Origin: Consotaella aegiceratis
GTDB taxonomy: Bacteria > Pseudomonadota > Alphaproteobacteria > Rhizobiales > Rhizobiaceae
DNA length: 64,000 bases
NCBI RefSeq assembly: GCF_036541425.1
Contig: NZ_JAZHFT010000001.1
Span: 186,001 to 250,000, forward strand
Direction: 5' to 3'
The notes under the pieces are model-generated. The model saw only the letters and a list, made by a program, of their open reading frames with translations, ran no database searches and was not told the DNA's origin. This document shows, piece by piece, positions 8,054-17,276 of this stretch. Within the stretch, counting starts at the first letter, position 1; every line of letters starts with the position of its first letter. A program made the position numbers and the translations under genes.

Positions 8054-8609
8054 GACGATTGCGGTGACTTCGGAACTGGCACCTGCGCTCGTATTGAACG
8101 CCGACTATCGACCCTTGAGCTACTATCCATTGTCGCTCTGGGGATGGCAGGATGCGATCAAGGCGGTTTTCCTGGACCGTGTCACAATCCTTGCAGAATA
8201 CGACAAGACGGTTCGAAGTCCGAACTTCTCGATGAAACTCCCGTCGGTCGTCTGCCTTAAGTCCTACGTCAAACCCGCCAAGTATCCCGCGTTCACCCGC
8301 TTCAACGTCTTCTTGCGCGACCGCTTCGAGTGCCAGTATTGCGGGTCGACCCACGATCTGACCTTCGATCACGTCATCCCCCGCTCGAAAGGGGGCTTGA
8401 GCACCTGGGACAACGTCGTCGCCGCCTGCTCGCCCTGCAACCTCAAAAAAGGCAATCTCCTGCCCAAGACCGCCGGCATGGAGCCGCGGCAGAAGCCCTT
8501 CCAGCCCAGCGTCTACGACCTGCACAACAACGGCCGGCTGTTTCCGCCGAATCACCTGCACGAAAGCTGGCTCGATTATCTCTACTGGGATTCCGAACTG
8601 GAGCCCTGA
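8052..8609 (+). CDS. HNH endonuclease family protein
   Basis: A 185-residue protein with an HNH nuclease domain at about residues 84-140. Zinc-binding cysteine pairs are C94/C97 (ECQYCG) and C126/C129 (CSPCN). The catalytic histidine is H107 in TFDHVIPRSKGG. This is the small stand-alone HNH family conserved and vertically inherited in alphaproteobacteria; its cellular role is unknown, and no restriction partner is nearby. The start is TTG, placed by a GGAG seven bases upstream. An imperfectly placed alternative in another frame is a shadow. Confidence 0.85.
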   Translation: MTIAVTSELAPALVLNADYRPLSYYPLSLWGWQDAIKAVFLDRVTILAEYDKTVRSPNFSMKLPSVVCLKSYVKPAKYPAFTRFNVFLRDRFECQYCGSTHDLTFDHVIPRSKGGLSTWDNVVAACSPCNLKKGNLLPKTAGMEPRQKPFQPSVYDLHNNGRLFPPNHLHESWLDYLYWDSELEP

Positions 8610-8780
8610 GACGCTTTAGGCCTTTTCCTCCCGGCCGCCAGTCGCATCCTTCCACGTCCACGTTGCTATCCGGCTTCTGTCCCCTGTCCTGCCATCCGCA
8701 TCCTGTTCGCCAAGACCGCCATCCTTGCTATGTGAACCCGGTGATACGCCGGATTTCAGCATGATGACGGGAGGAAAGAG

Positions 8781-9545
8781 GTGGCCAAGACCGCAATCGT
8801 GACCGGTGCCAGCCAGGGCATCGGTGTCGCTCTCGTCGAGGCGCTGCTCGGCGCGGGCTTCACCGTCCACGCGGTGGCGCGCGACGAGGCGCGCATGGCC
8901 GAGCGCTGGCGGCAGGCGATGACGGACGGCACGCTGGTTCCCCACGGCCTCGACGTCACCGACAGGACGGCGGTCGAGCGCTTTTTCGCCGAAACCTTTG
9001 GCGAGGCCGACGCGCCTCTGGACCTTCTGTTCAACAATGCCGGAACGTCCAACTCGCTCGGCGCGGTGTGGGAGAGCGATCCCGCCATCTGGTGGAGCGA
9101 CCTCACCACCAACGTCCTCGGCCTCTATCTGATGACGCACGCCGCGCTGGGCGTCATGCGCCGGCAGAATCACGGCGTCATCGTCAACATGGACGGCGGC
9201 CGGCCGAAAGGCATGTCGGCCTACGCCGCCTCCAAGGCGGCGGTGGTGCAATTCACCAAGATCCTCGACGAGGAATTGCGGCACGAGAATTCGGCGATCG
9301 CGGTCTACGCCGCCAATCCCGGCCTGGTGAAGACCAGGCTTACCCAGGCGCAGGCGGACTCCGACGTCGCCGCCCACTGGAACCCTGGCGTGCGCGAAGC
9401 CTTCGCCAAGGGCGCGACGCGCCGGCCCGAGGAGGTGGCGCAAAAGCTCGTCAAGCTGCTGCCGAAGATGGGCCCCGAGACGAGCGGCCAATATTTCGAC
9501 CCGACCACCCCGGACGGCGAATTCAAGCCGATGCCGGGGGAGTGA
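8781..9545 (+). CDS. SDR family oxidoreductase
   Basis: A 254-residue NAD(P)-dependent short-chain dehydrogenase. The cofactor motif TGASQGIG is at 8-15, NNAG at 85-88, and the catalytic YxxxK is Y148/K152 (SAYAASKAAV). At the position where most SDRs have the catalytic serine (IVNISS) it has VNMDGG, an uncommon substitution that leaves activity uncertain. The start is GTG preceded by GGAAAGAGG. It is followed after 23 bp by a GNAT gene, so the two may be co-transcribed. The substrate is unknown. Confidence 0.83.
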   Translation: MAKTAIVTGASQGIGVALVEALLGAGFTVHAVARDEARMAERWRQAMTDGTLVPHGLDVTDRTAVERFFAETFGEADAPLDLLFNNAGTSNSLGAVWESDPAIWWSDLTTNVLGLYLMTHAALGVMRRQNHGVIVNMDGGRPKGMSAYAASKAAVVQFTKILDEELRHENSAIAVYAANPGLVKTRLTQAQADSDVAAHWNPGVREAFAKGATRRPEEVAQKLVKLLPKMGPETSGQYFDPTTPDGEFKPMPGE

Positions 9546-9568
9546 GGGGGATTTGCAGAGGATCGCAA

Positions 9569-10042
9569 ATGCCACCCATTTCCCTGCGCAGAGCGACTAT
9601 CGAGGACGCCGTAGCGCTGGCTGATCTTCACCAAGCGACGATCGGCGGGACCTATCGTGACGTCTACGCTCCAACCGCCTTGGAAGACTGGCAAAGCGGC
9701 CATACGCCGGACAGGTGGCGGCGACGGCTCGCGGGGGAAAGCCTCTTCGTTCTTGCAGAGGGGGATGGACGCGTCTTGGGTTGCGGCGGGCTCACCGGCA
9801 ATCGAACCGGTGTCTATGTCCATCCCTCGGCGCAACGACGTGGAATCGCCCGAACTGTCTTCGCGGAACTGGAACGGCTTGCCAGGCTTCGAAATGTCCC
9901 GACGCTGGAGCTCTCCGCTCCGCAAAAGGCAGTCCCCTTCTATCGATCCGTAGGCTTTGTCCCGATCGCCCCCAAGCGGCACGATTTCGCCAATGGAGAA
10001 GGGATCATCGTCGTCGACATGAGAAAGGTGCTCTCCGGTTAA
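9569..10042 (+). CDS. GNAT family N-acetyltransferase
   Basis: A 157-residue acetyltransferase. It opens with the canonical ISLRRATIEDAVALADLH, and the acetyl-CoA-binding loop is VHPSAQRRGIARTVF at about residues 88-102, followed by LERLA and the C-terminal FYRSVGFVPI motif. These are the A and B motifs of the superfamily. The substrate cannot be read from sequence. The ATG at 9569 lies 23 bp after the SDR stop and starts exactly at the family N-terminus; the longer open frame upstream is a shadow of the SDR gene. Confidence 0.82.
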   Translation: MPPISLRRATIEDAVALADLHQATIGGTYRDVYAPTALEDWQSGHTPDRWRRRLAGESLFVLAEGDGRVLGCGGLTGNRTGVYVHPSAQRRGIARTVFAELERLARLRNVPTLELSAPQKAVPFYRSVGFVPIAPKRHDFANGEGIIVVDMRKVLSG

Positions 10043-10139
10043 TCCCAATGCGAGAATTGATAGCTTGTATGCGGTCGACGCGCTCAGCGAGCATCATTCC
10101 TTCCGCTAACGCCCTGCAAATGATTCCGAAATTGGCCCA

Positions 10140-10184
10140 TTGACTCTTGTCCGGCCGAGCGCTTTTTTAGAACAAAACAGGAAC
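10140..10184 (+). promoter_or_regulatory. SOS promoter with LexA box before imuA
   Basis: GAAC (10170-10173), 7 bases, GAAC (10181-10184) is the alphaproteobacterial LexA operator (GAAC-N7-GAAC or GTTC-N7-GTTC). It ends 11 bp before the imuA ATG. A likely promoter is TTGACT at 10140-10145 with a T-rich -10 near 10163-10169, directly abutting the operator, so LexA would block initiation. The link to SOS control is established for this operon family. Confidence 0.85.
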
Positions 10185-10195
10185 ACGAAAGCGCC

Positions 10196-10987
10196 ATGCA
10201 GGCACAGCTTCTCCCCTTGCGCGACAGGCTGGCCGCGATCTCGCGGCCGCCCGCGCCCTCGCACCGCCGGCCCGCCAGTCTCGGCGGCAGCCTCGACGCG
10301 CCGCTGGCCGGCGGGTTGGCGCGCGCCGCCCTGCACGAGGTTCTCGCCGCCGCCCCGCGCCATGCAAGCGCGGCGAGCGCGTTTGCGGCCGCTCTCGCCT
10401 TGCTCGCGGCCGGAGGCTCGCCTCTGGTCTGGGCGCGCCAGAGCCTTGGCACGCTGGAGGCCGGCGCGCTCTACGGGCCAGGCTTGGCCGAACTCGGCCT
10501 CGATCCGGGTCGCGTGGTTCTGGTCGAATTGAAGGATGCCCTCCAGGTGCTGCGGGCGGCGCTGGAAGCGGCGCGGACCCCGGCGCTCGGCGCCGTCGTC
10601 GTCGAGATCTGGGGCGAGCCGCGGATCCTCGACCTGACGACCACCCGGCGCCTCGCCTTGGCGGCCGCCCGCTCGGGGACGACCGTCCTTCTCCTGCGGC
10701 TGGGCACCGAGGCGCAGCCCAGCGCCGCGCAGACCCGCTGGCAGGTGGCCGCCAGCCCCTCGCGGGCGCTCGCGGCTAATGCGCCCGGCCATCCGTCCTT
10801 CACCGTCAAGCTCGATCGCCACCGCGCCGGCCCCGCCGGCCAGAGCTGGCGCCTGGAGTGGAACCGTGACCGCCACCGCTTCGACATCGTCCCCGCGCAG
10901 TCCGCGCCGCTATCTGGCGCTGTGGTTTCCCTACCTGCCCGCCAACCGGCACAGGCGCCGGGCGGGCGGCTCGCCGCCACCGGATGA
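10196..10987 (+). CDS. imuA: ImuA, RecA-like mutasome protein
   Basis: A 263-residue protein of the ImuA family, distantly related to RecA/SulA. It supports error-prone lesion bypass together with ImuB and DnaE2. Recognisable parts are the N-terminal GGSLDAPLAGGLARAALHEVLA and the central VVLVELKDALQVLRAALEAAR, where a RecA-like core strand is expected. Family identity is strongly backed by position: it is the first gene of imuA-imuB-dnaE2 directly behind a LexA box. Its 3' end overlaps the proposed imuB start by 122 bp in a different frame. Confidence 0.88.
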   Translation: MQAQLLPLRDRLAAISRPPAPSHRRPASLGGSLDAPLAGGLARAALHEVLAAAPRHASAASAFAAALALLAAGGSPLVWARQSLGTLEAGALYGPGLAELGLDPGRVVLVELKDALQVLRAALEAARTPALGAVVVEIWGEPRILDLTTTRRLALAAARSGTTVLLLRLGTEAQPSAAQTRWQVAASPSRALAANAPGHPSFTVKLDRHRAGPAGQSWRLEWNRDRHRFDIVPAQSAPLSGAVVSLPARQPAQAPGGRLAATG

Positions 10988-12434
10988 GGCGCCGCTCGCC
11001 CTCATCGAGCGGGTCGGCGGCGGCATGCGCATCGTCACGATCAACCGGATCGCGCGCGACCTGGGCGTGGCGCCGGGCCTGACGCTGGCCGATGCGCGCG
11101 CCCGCCTGCCGCAGCTCGCCGCCGAGCCCATGGACGCGGCGGCGGACGGCCGTTTGCTGCAGCGCCTCGCTGCCGCCTGCGACCGCTATACGCCGCTCGT
11201 CGCCATCGAGGCGCCGGACACGCTGATGCTCGACATCACCGGCTGCGCCCATCTGTTCGGCGGCGAGGCCGGGCTGGTGGATGCGGTCCGCCGACGGCTC
11301 GACGCGCTCGGCATCGACGTCCATGCCAGCCTTGCCGGCACGCCCGACGCCGCACGCGCCCTGGCGCGCTTCGGGCCGGACGTCATCGTCGCTCCGGGGC
11401 GGGAGGCGGAGGCCGTCGACCGCCTGCCCGTCGCGGCCCTCGGCCTGGCGGACAAGACCGCCACCGCGCTGGCGCGGGCGGGCCTCAAGACCATCGGCGT
11501 GCTCTCCCGCCGCCCCTCCGGCCCGCTCGCCGCCCGGTTCGGCGAGGGTCTGGTCGCCAGGCTGCGGCGCACCCTGGGCCATGAGGATATCGGCATCACG
11601 CCCGGCCGGCCGTCGCCCGACCGCGCCGCCGAACAGCGTTTTGCCGAGCCGATCGGCCATCTCGACGACGTCAAGGCGACACTCGGCCTGCTGGCGGCGC
11701 GGCTCGCCGTCCAGCTGGAGGAAGAGGGGCGCGGTAGCCGCCGGCTGATGGCCGAGTTCTTTCGCGCCGACGGGGCGCTGCGGCAGATTGCCGTCGAAAC
11801 CAGCCAGCCGGTCCGCGATGCCAGGATCATGATCCGGCTCTTCGCCGAACGGCTCGACGGACTGGCCGATCCGCTCGACCCGGGCTTTGGCTTCGACCGG
11901 ATCCGCCTTGTGGCGGTCGTCGTCCAGTCTCTCGATGCCCTTCAGGTCACGCTCGACGGCCACGGCAGCGACACCATCGAGCTGGCGACGCTGGTCGACC
12001 GGCTGGGCGCCCGCTTCGGCGGAGAGGCCGTGACGCGGTTTGACCCCGTCGACACCCATATCCCCGAGCGCGCGGTGCGCATGATCCCGGCCGGCCGGGG
12101 GGCGGGGCAGGAGATCGCCTGGATTCGGCCCGAGCCCGGTCAGCCGCCGGCGCGGCCCCTGCATCTGTTCGATCCGCCGCAGCCGATCGAAACCGTGGCG
12201 GAGGTTCCCGACGGGCCGCCCTTGCGCTTTCGCTGGCGACGGGTGCTGCACGCCGTCACCCGTGCGGAAGGGCCCGAGCGCATCGAGCCGGAATGGTGGC
12301 GCGAGAGACGGCCGGGCCGCGACTATTACCGCGTCGAGGACGCCGAGGGCCTGCGCTTCTGGGTGTTTCGCGAAGGCCGGTACGACCAGCCGGGCGGACC
12401 ACCGCGCTGGTTTCTGCACGGGATCTTCCCATGA
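10866..12434 (+). CDS. imuB: ImuB, Y-family polymerase-like mutasome subunit
   Basis: A 522-residue relative of Y-family DNA polymerases that bridges the beta clamp and DnaE2 during mutagenic repair. The conserved opening YLALWFPYLP is at about 14-23, where catalytic polymerases have a DxD-type metal site; the acidic metal residues are not evident, consistent with ImuB being non-catalytic. The little-finger region and the disordered C-terminus follow. The GTG at 10866 is chosen because it lies just before the conserved core; it overlaps imuA by 122 bp. Its stop overlaps the dnaE2 start as ATGA, giving translational coupling. Confidence 0.88.
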   Translation: MTATASTSSPRSPRRYLALWFPYLPANRHRRRAGGSPPPDEAPLALIERVGGGMRIVTINRIARDLGVAPGLTLADARARLPQLAAEPMDAAADGRLLQRLAAACDRYTPLVAIEAPDTLMLDITGCAHLFGGEAGLVDAVRRRLDALGIDVHASLAGTPDAARALARFGPDVIVAPGREAEAVDRLPVAALGLADKTATALARAGLKTIGVLSRRPSGPLAARFGEGLVARLRRTLGHEDIGITPGRPSPDRAAEQRFAEPIGHLDDVKATLGLLAARLAVQLEEEGRGSRRLMAEFFRADGALRQIAVETSQPVRDARIMIRLFAERLDGLADPLDPGFGFDRIRLVAVVVQSLDALQVTLDGHGSDTIELATLVDRLGARFGGEAVTRFDPVDTHIPERAVRMIPAGRGAGQEIAWIRPEPGQPPARPLHLFDPPQPIETVAEVPDGPPLRFRWRRVLHAVTRAEGPERIEPEWWRERRPGRDYYRVEDAEGLRFWVFREGRYDQPGGPPRWFLHGIFP

Positions 12435-15400
12435 GCGCCGCCTCGACGAGCTCTTACGTGGAACTCGCCGCGGCGAGCAATTTTTCCTTCCTGCGCGGCG
12501 CCTCGCATCCGCAGGATCTGGTGGCCGAGGCAATCCGGCTGGGCCATGCCGGCCTGGGTCTCGCCGACCGCAACTCGGTGGCCGGCGTGGTGCGCGCGCT
12601 CGGTGCTGTGCGCAAGGCCCGCGAGGCTTGGCAGGAGCAGTATGGCCCCCAGGCGCGGCTGCCCTTCAAGCTCGCCACCGGCGCACGTCTGGTCTTGCGC
12701 GACGGCAGCCCGAACATCCTCGCCTATCCGCAGAACAAAGCCGGCTGGGGCGATCTCTGCCGCCTGCTGACGTTCGGCAAGCGCCGGGCGGATAAGGGCG
12801 ATTGCTGGCTCGACCTCGACGATCTCCTGGCGCGCGCCGGCGACCTGTTGCTGATCGCCCGGCCCGATCCCTTCGCCGACGGCGCACGAGCGGTGCTGGC
12901 GCGGCTGGCCGAGGCGGCGCCGGGGGCGGTCTGGCTGGGCGTGGCCATGACCTATCGCGGCGACGACCGGCGCCGGCTGGCCGCACTGAAGCAGTTGGGG
13001 GCGCTGGCACGCCTCCCGCTGATCGCGGTCAATGACGTGCTCTATCACGAGCCCGCGCAGCGGCCGCTCCAGGACGTGATGACCTGCATTCGCGAAGGCG
13101 TGACGCTGGCTGCGGCCGGCCGGCTGTTGCAGGCGAACGCCGAGCGGCATCTGAAGCCGGCCGACGAGATGGCGCGGCTCTTTCGCGACGCACCGGAGGC
13201 GGTGGTCGAGACCGGAGATTTTCTCGCCCGCGTCGACTTCTCGCTCGAAGATCTCGGCTACGACTATCCGGAAGAGCCGGTACCGCCGGGCAGGACGCCG
13301 CAGAGCTGGCTGGAGGAACTGACCTGGCGGCGCGCCACCTGGCGCTATCCGGGCGGCATCCCGGAGAAGGTGGAAAAGCTCATCCGCGAGGAGCTGGCGC
13401 TGATCGCCAGCCTCGACTACGCCCGCTACTTCCTCACCATCCACGACATCGTGCGCTTTGCCGAGGACCGGGGAATCCTATGCCAGGGACGTGGCTCGGC
13501 GGCCAATTCAGCCGTCTGCTACGCGCTCGGCATCACCGCCGTCGACCCGGCCGAGCACGATCTGCTGTTTGCCCGCTTCATTTCGGCCGAACGCCGCGAG
13601 CCGCCCGACATCGACGTCGATTTCGAGCACGAGCGGCGCGAGGAGGTGATCCAGCATATCTACCAGCGCTATGGCCGCGATCGCGCCGGCATCGCCGCGA
13701 CCGTGATCAGCTACCGGCCGCGCAGCGCCATTCGCGAGGTGGGTAAGGTGCTAGGGCTCACCGAGGACATCACCGCCCGGCTCGCCGACACGGTCTGGGG
13801 AAGCTGGGAGGGCAGCCGCGAACCGAAGAAGAAGGGTCGCAACGGCATCCGGGTGAACGAGGCCGGTCTTGATCCGGGCAATCCCTTGATCGCCCGCGCC
13901 GTCGAGCTCGCCACCCGGCTGCTCGGCTTTCCGCGCCATCTCTCCCAGCATGTCGGCGGCTTCGTGCTGACGCGCGGCCGGCTCGACGAGATCGTGCCCA
14001 TCGGCAACGCCGCGATGGACGATCGTACCTTCATCGAATGGGACAAGGACGACATCGACGAGATCGGCCTGATGAAGGTCGACGTGCTGGCGCTCGGCAT
14101 GCTGACCTGCATCCGCAAGGGCTTCGACCTGTTGCGCGCCCATTGCGGCGAGGATCTGCAGCTCGCCGACGTGGAAGGTGGTGATAAAAAAGTCTATGCC
14201 ATGCTGCAAAAAGGCGATTCCATCGGCGTCTTCCAGGTGGAAAGCCGCGCCCAGATCAACATGCTGCCGCGCCTGAAGCCGAAGAATTTCTACGATCTCG
14301 TCATTCAGGTCGCCATCGTCCGGCCGGGGCCGATCCAGGGCGACATGGTGCATCCCTATCTGCGCCGGCGCAACGAGGAGGAAGACGTGGTCTTCCCCTC
14401 GCCCGCGCCGCCGCACGACCCGGATGAGTTGTGCCAGGTGCTGGGCCGCACCTTGGGCGTGCCGCTGTTCCAGGAGCAGGCGATGAAGATCGCCATGGTG
14501 GCGGCGGAGTTCACGCCCGAGGAGGCGAACGGCCTGCGCCGGGCGATGGCGACCTTCCGGCACATGGGCACCATCCACACCTTCGAGGAGAAGATGGTCG
14601 AGGGCATGGTGCGGCGCGGCTATGAGCGCACCTTTGCCGAGCGCTGCTTCGCGCAGATCAGGGGCTTTGGCGAATACGGCTTTCCCGAAAGCCACGCCGC
14701 CTCCTTCGCCAAGCTGGTCTACATCTCGGCCTGGATCAAATACCATCACCCGGCGGTGTTCGCCTGCGCACTCCTGAATGCCCAGCCCATGGGCTTCTAT
14801 GCACCGGCCCAGATCGTGCGCGATGCGCGCGAGCACGGCGTCGAGGTACGCTCCGTCGACGTCAACGCCAGCTTCTGGGACAACACGCTGGAGGACATCT
14901 CCGAAGAGCGGTGCGGCCATCCCCCGACGCCTCGGCTTGAGCGACCGCCGCAGAAATCTCTCGCCCTCCGGCTCGGCTTGCGCCAGCTGGACGGATTTCG
15001 CGAGGAGTGGGCCGAGCGGCTGGGCACGGCGCGGGGGGCCGGCTTCGCCTCGATCGAGGAGCTGTGGCACCGCACCCGTCTGCCGCGCGCAGCCTTCGAA
15101 AAACTGGCCGATGCCGACTGTTTCGGCTCCCTGGAGCTGTCCCGCCGCGAGGCGCTGTGGGCGGTCCGCCGTCTGCCCGACGACGAGCCGCTGCCGCTGT
15201 TTGCCGCGGCCCAGGCGCGCGAACTGGCCGACGAGCCGTCGAGCGACCTGCCGGCCATGCCCCTGCCGGAAGAGGTGATCACCGATTACCAGACGCTGCG
15301 GCTGTCGCTCAAAGACCATCCCATGCGGTTTTTCCGCGCCGCCTGTCGGCGCGCCGGGATCAAAAGCTGCGCCGAGCTCGACCAGGTGCCGGACGGCGCA

Positions 15401-15769
15401 CGGGCCAAGGTGGCCGGTCTCGTCCTGATCCGCCAGCGCCCGGGCAAGGGCAATGCGGTCTTCATGACGCTCGAGGACGAGACCGGCGTTGCCAATGCGC
15501 TGTTCTGGGTGCGGCGCTTCGAGCGCTATCGCCGAGAGGTGATGGGCGCCAAGGTCGCCCTGATCGAGGGCCGCGTGCAGAAGAGCGCCGAAGGTGTGGT
15601 GCATCTGATCGCCGAGCACATCGAGGACCGCAGCCATGCGCTGGTCCGTCTCATCGAGGACCGATCTCCCCGTGGTCCGAACGACCCGGCTCGCCCCGGG
15701 CCGCATCAGGCCATGGCCCACCATCCGCGCAACGTCCGCATCGTTCCGAAATCGCGCGATTTCCATTGA
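12431..15769 (+). CDS. dnaE2: Error-prone DNA polymerase DnaE2 (ImuC)
   Basis: A 1112-residue C-family polymerase that performs SOS-induced translesion synthesis. The N-terminal PHP domain begins with YVELAAASNFSFLRGASHPQDL. Part of the catalytic acidic cluster is visible in PPDIDVDFEH at 391-400 (D393, D395, D397). A helix-hairpin-helix and an OB-fold follow, the latter in the last 150 residues (AKVAGLVLIRQRPGKG). Length is typical for DnaE2 and shorter than replicative DnaE. The ATG overlaps the imuB stop (ATGA). The three-gene operon is under the LexA box at 10170. Confidence 0.95.
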   Translation: MSAASTSSYVELAAASNFSFLRGASHPQDLVAEAIRLGHAGLGLADRNSVAGVVRALGAVRKAREAWQEQYGPQARLPFKLATGARLVLRDGSPNILAYPQNKAGWGDLCRLLTFGKRRADKGDCWLDLDDLLARAGDLLLIARPDPFADGARAVLARLAEAAPGAVWLGVAMTYRGDDRRRLAALKQLGALARLPLIAVNDVLYHEPAQRPLQDVMTCIREGVTLAAAGRLLQANAERHLKPADEMARLFRDAPEAVVETGDFLARVDFSLEDLGYDYPEEPVPPGRTPQSWLEELTWRRATWRYPGGIPEKVEKLIREELALIASLDYARYFLTIHDIVRFAEDRGILCQGRGSAANSAVCYALGITAVDPAEHDLLFARFISAERREPPDIDVDFEHERREEVIQHIYQRYGRDRAGIAATVISYRPRSAIREVGKVLGLTEDITARLADTVWGSWEGSREPKKKGRNGIRVNEAGLDPGNPLIARAVELATRLLGFPRHLSQHVGGFVLTRGRLDEIVPIGNAAMDDRTFIEWDKDDIDEIGLMKVDVLALGMLTCIRKGFDLLRAHCGEDLQLADVEGGDKKVYAMLQKGDSIGVFQVESRAQINMLPRLKPKNFYDLVIQVAIVRPGPIQGDMVHPYLRRRNEEEDVVFPSPAPPHDPDELCQVLGRTLGVPLFQEQAMKIAMVAAEFTPEEANGLRRAMATFRHMGTIHTFEEKMVEGMVRRGYERTFAERCFAQIRGFGEYGFPESHAASFAKLVYISAWIKYHHPAVFACALLNAQPMGFYAPAQIVRDAREHGVEVRSVDVNASFWDNTLEDISEERCGHPPTPRLERPPQKSLALRLGLRQLDGFREEWAERLGTARGAGFASIEELWHRTRLPRAAFEKLADADCFGSLELSRREALWAVRRLPDDEPLPLFAAAQARELADEPSSDLPAMPLPEEVITDYQTLRLSLKDHPMRFFRAACRRAGIKSCAELDQVPDGARAKVAGLVLIRQRPGKGNAVFMTLEDETGVANALFWVRRFERYRREVMGAKVALIEGRVQKSAEGVVHLIAEHIEDRSHALVRLIEDRSPRGPNDPARPGPHQAMAHHPRNVRIVPKSRDFH

Positions 15770-15898
15770 GACACGACGCGTCCGGGCCTTCTGGCGGCTC
15801 TCTGCCATTTACGCGAGGCCTGCCTCTTTGCCAAAGAGCACGCTTATGTTGCAAACTATTTCTTCTTGTAAAATTTCCGAATACCGCTCCGCGTCTCA

Positions 15899-15927
15899 TT
15901 GACGCTATTTTAGACTTTCCATATTAC
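15899..15927 (+). promoter_or_regulatory. Probable promoter of the RND efflux operon
   Basis: TTGACG (15899-15904), 17-bp spacer, TATTAC (15922-15927) is a strong sigma-70-like promoter in an AT-rich stretch (about 15840-15975) that contrasts with its GC-rich surroundings. No regulator gene or clear operator palindrome was seen next to it. Confidence 0.6.
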
Positions 15928-15974
15928 AGTATTCATTCTTGCATGATTTTTATGTATATTTTAGAGAATTTTTG

Positions 15975-17276
15975 ATGATAAAACTCGATCGACAAAGAAC
16001 AGGACTACGAGCCTTGGATAGACGACACGCGCGTTGGAGCATCGCGATGCTCCTTCTCGTTTCTCTCGCCGGATGTTCCGACGAAGGATCTTCATCGTCG
16101 CAAGCGGCCCAAGGTCCGGATGCGATGGCAACCCGCGTGGTGGAGGTCGGCGTCGTCTCCCTCGAAACCCAGGCCGTGCCGCGCACGGTCGAGCTGCCGG
16201 GTCGCGTCGCCGCCAAGGCGACGGCCGAGATTCGCCCCCAGGTCGATGGCATCATCGAGGAAATCGTCTTCGAGGAAGGCCGACGCGTCAAGAAAGGCGA
16301 CGTTCTCTACAAGCTCGATGCCGAGAAGTATCAGGCTGCCGTCGATGCCGCCAAGGCGGCTCTGAGCAAGACCGATGCCAGCACCGATGCGGCCCAGGCG
16401 ACCTTCGACCGCACACAGAAGCTGGTCAGCACCAAAGCCCTCAGCACCTCCGACCTGGACGATGCCCGCTCCACCCTGCTTCAAGCCCAGGCCGACCAGG
16501 AAGCCGCCAAGGCCGATCTCAAGACCGCGGAAATCAATCTCGCCAATACGACAATCAAGGCGCCGATCTCCGGCGTCATCGGCACCTCCTCGGTCAGCGT
16601 CGGTTCCCTCGTCACCGACGCCCAGTCGGATGCGCTGGCGACGATCCGGCAGATCGACCCGATCTATGTCGATCTGGTCGATTCGAGCGCCAATCTGCTG
16701 CGACTTCGCCAGCAAGTCGAGTCAGGCGAGATCGGACGCCCGGACCACAAGCAGCATCCGAAGGTTACGCTGACCTTGGAAAACGGCGAGGAATACAATG
16801 AGACCGGTGAGCTCTCGCTCGCCGATTCCGTGGTCAGCGAGTCGACCGGTACATTTACGCTGCGGGCAACCTTCGACAATCCGGATCGCATCCTGCTGCC
16901 CGGCATGTTCGTGCGTGCGGCAGTCGAGGTCGGCATCATGCCGAACGCGCTTCTGGTGCCGCAGCGCGCCGTGCAACGCAGCAATACCGGCGAGGCCGTC
17001 GCCTATGTCGTCTCCGATGGAAAGGCCGAAGAGCGCACGCTCACCACCGACGGTTCGGTCGGCAACAATTGGATCGTTTCGGCCGGCGTATCGGCTCATG
17101 AACAGCTTATCGTCGACGGCTTCCAAAAGATCTCCAACGGCGCAGCGGTCAAGCCGGTCCAGGCCGAGATCGATGATAACGGAGTCGTCGAGCAGACCAT
17201 TGCCTCGGCGGGCGGCGACGCCGAAGCCAAAGCCTCGTCCAAACCGTCCGACCAGTCCGAGGAGGCTGGGCAATGA
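15975..17276 (+). CDS. RND efflux periplasmic adaptor lipoprotein
   Basis: A 433-residue membrane-fusion subunit of the AcrA/MexA type, which links an RND pump to an outer-membrane channel. The signal has a basic n-region, a hydrophobic core MLLLVSLAGC and lipobox Cys34. Next come the barrel-sandwich half VAAKATAEIRPQVDGIIEEI, an alpha-helical hairpin rich in Ala, Lys and Asp (about 120-185), the second lipoyl half (IKAPISGVIG) and beta-barrel domains. The ATG at 15975 is preferred; 15939 is also in frame. The stop overlaps the pump start as ATGA. No repressor is adjacent. Confidence 0.9.
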   Translation: MIKLDRQRTGLRALDRRHARWSIAMLLLVSLAGCSDEGSSSSQAAQGPDAMATRVVEVGVVSLETQAVPRTVELPGRVAAKATAEIRPQVDGIIEEIVFEEGRRVKKGDVLYKLDAEKYQAAVDAAKAALSKTDASTDAAQATFDRTQKLVSTKALSTSDLDDARSTLLQAQADQEAAKADLKTAEINLANTTIKAPISGVIGTSSVSVGSLVTDAQSDALATIRQIDPIYVDLVDSSANLLRLRQQVESGEIGRPDHKQHPKVTLTLENGEEYNETGELSLADSVVSESTGTFTLRATFDNPDRILLPGMFVRAAVEVGIMPNALLVPQRAVQRSNTGEAVAYVVSDGKAEERTLTTDGSVGNNWIVSAGVSAHEQLIVDGFQKISNGAAVKPVQAEIDDNGVVEQTIASAGGDAEAKASSKPSDQSEEAGQ

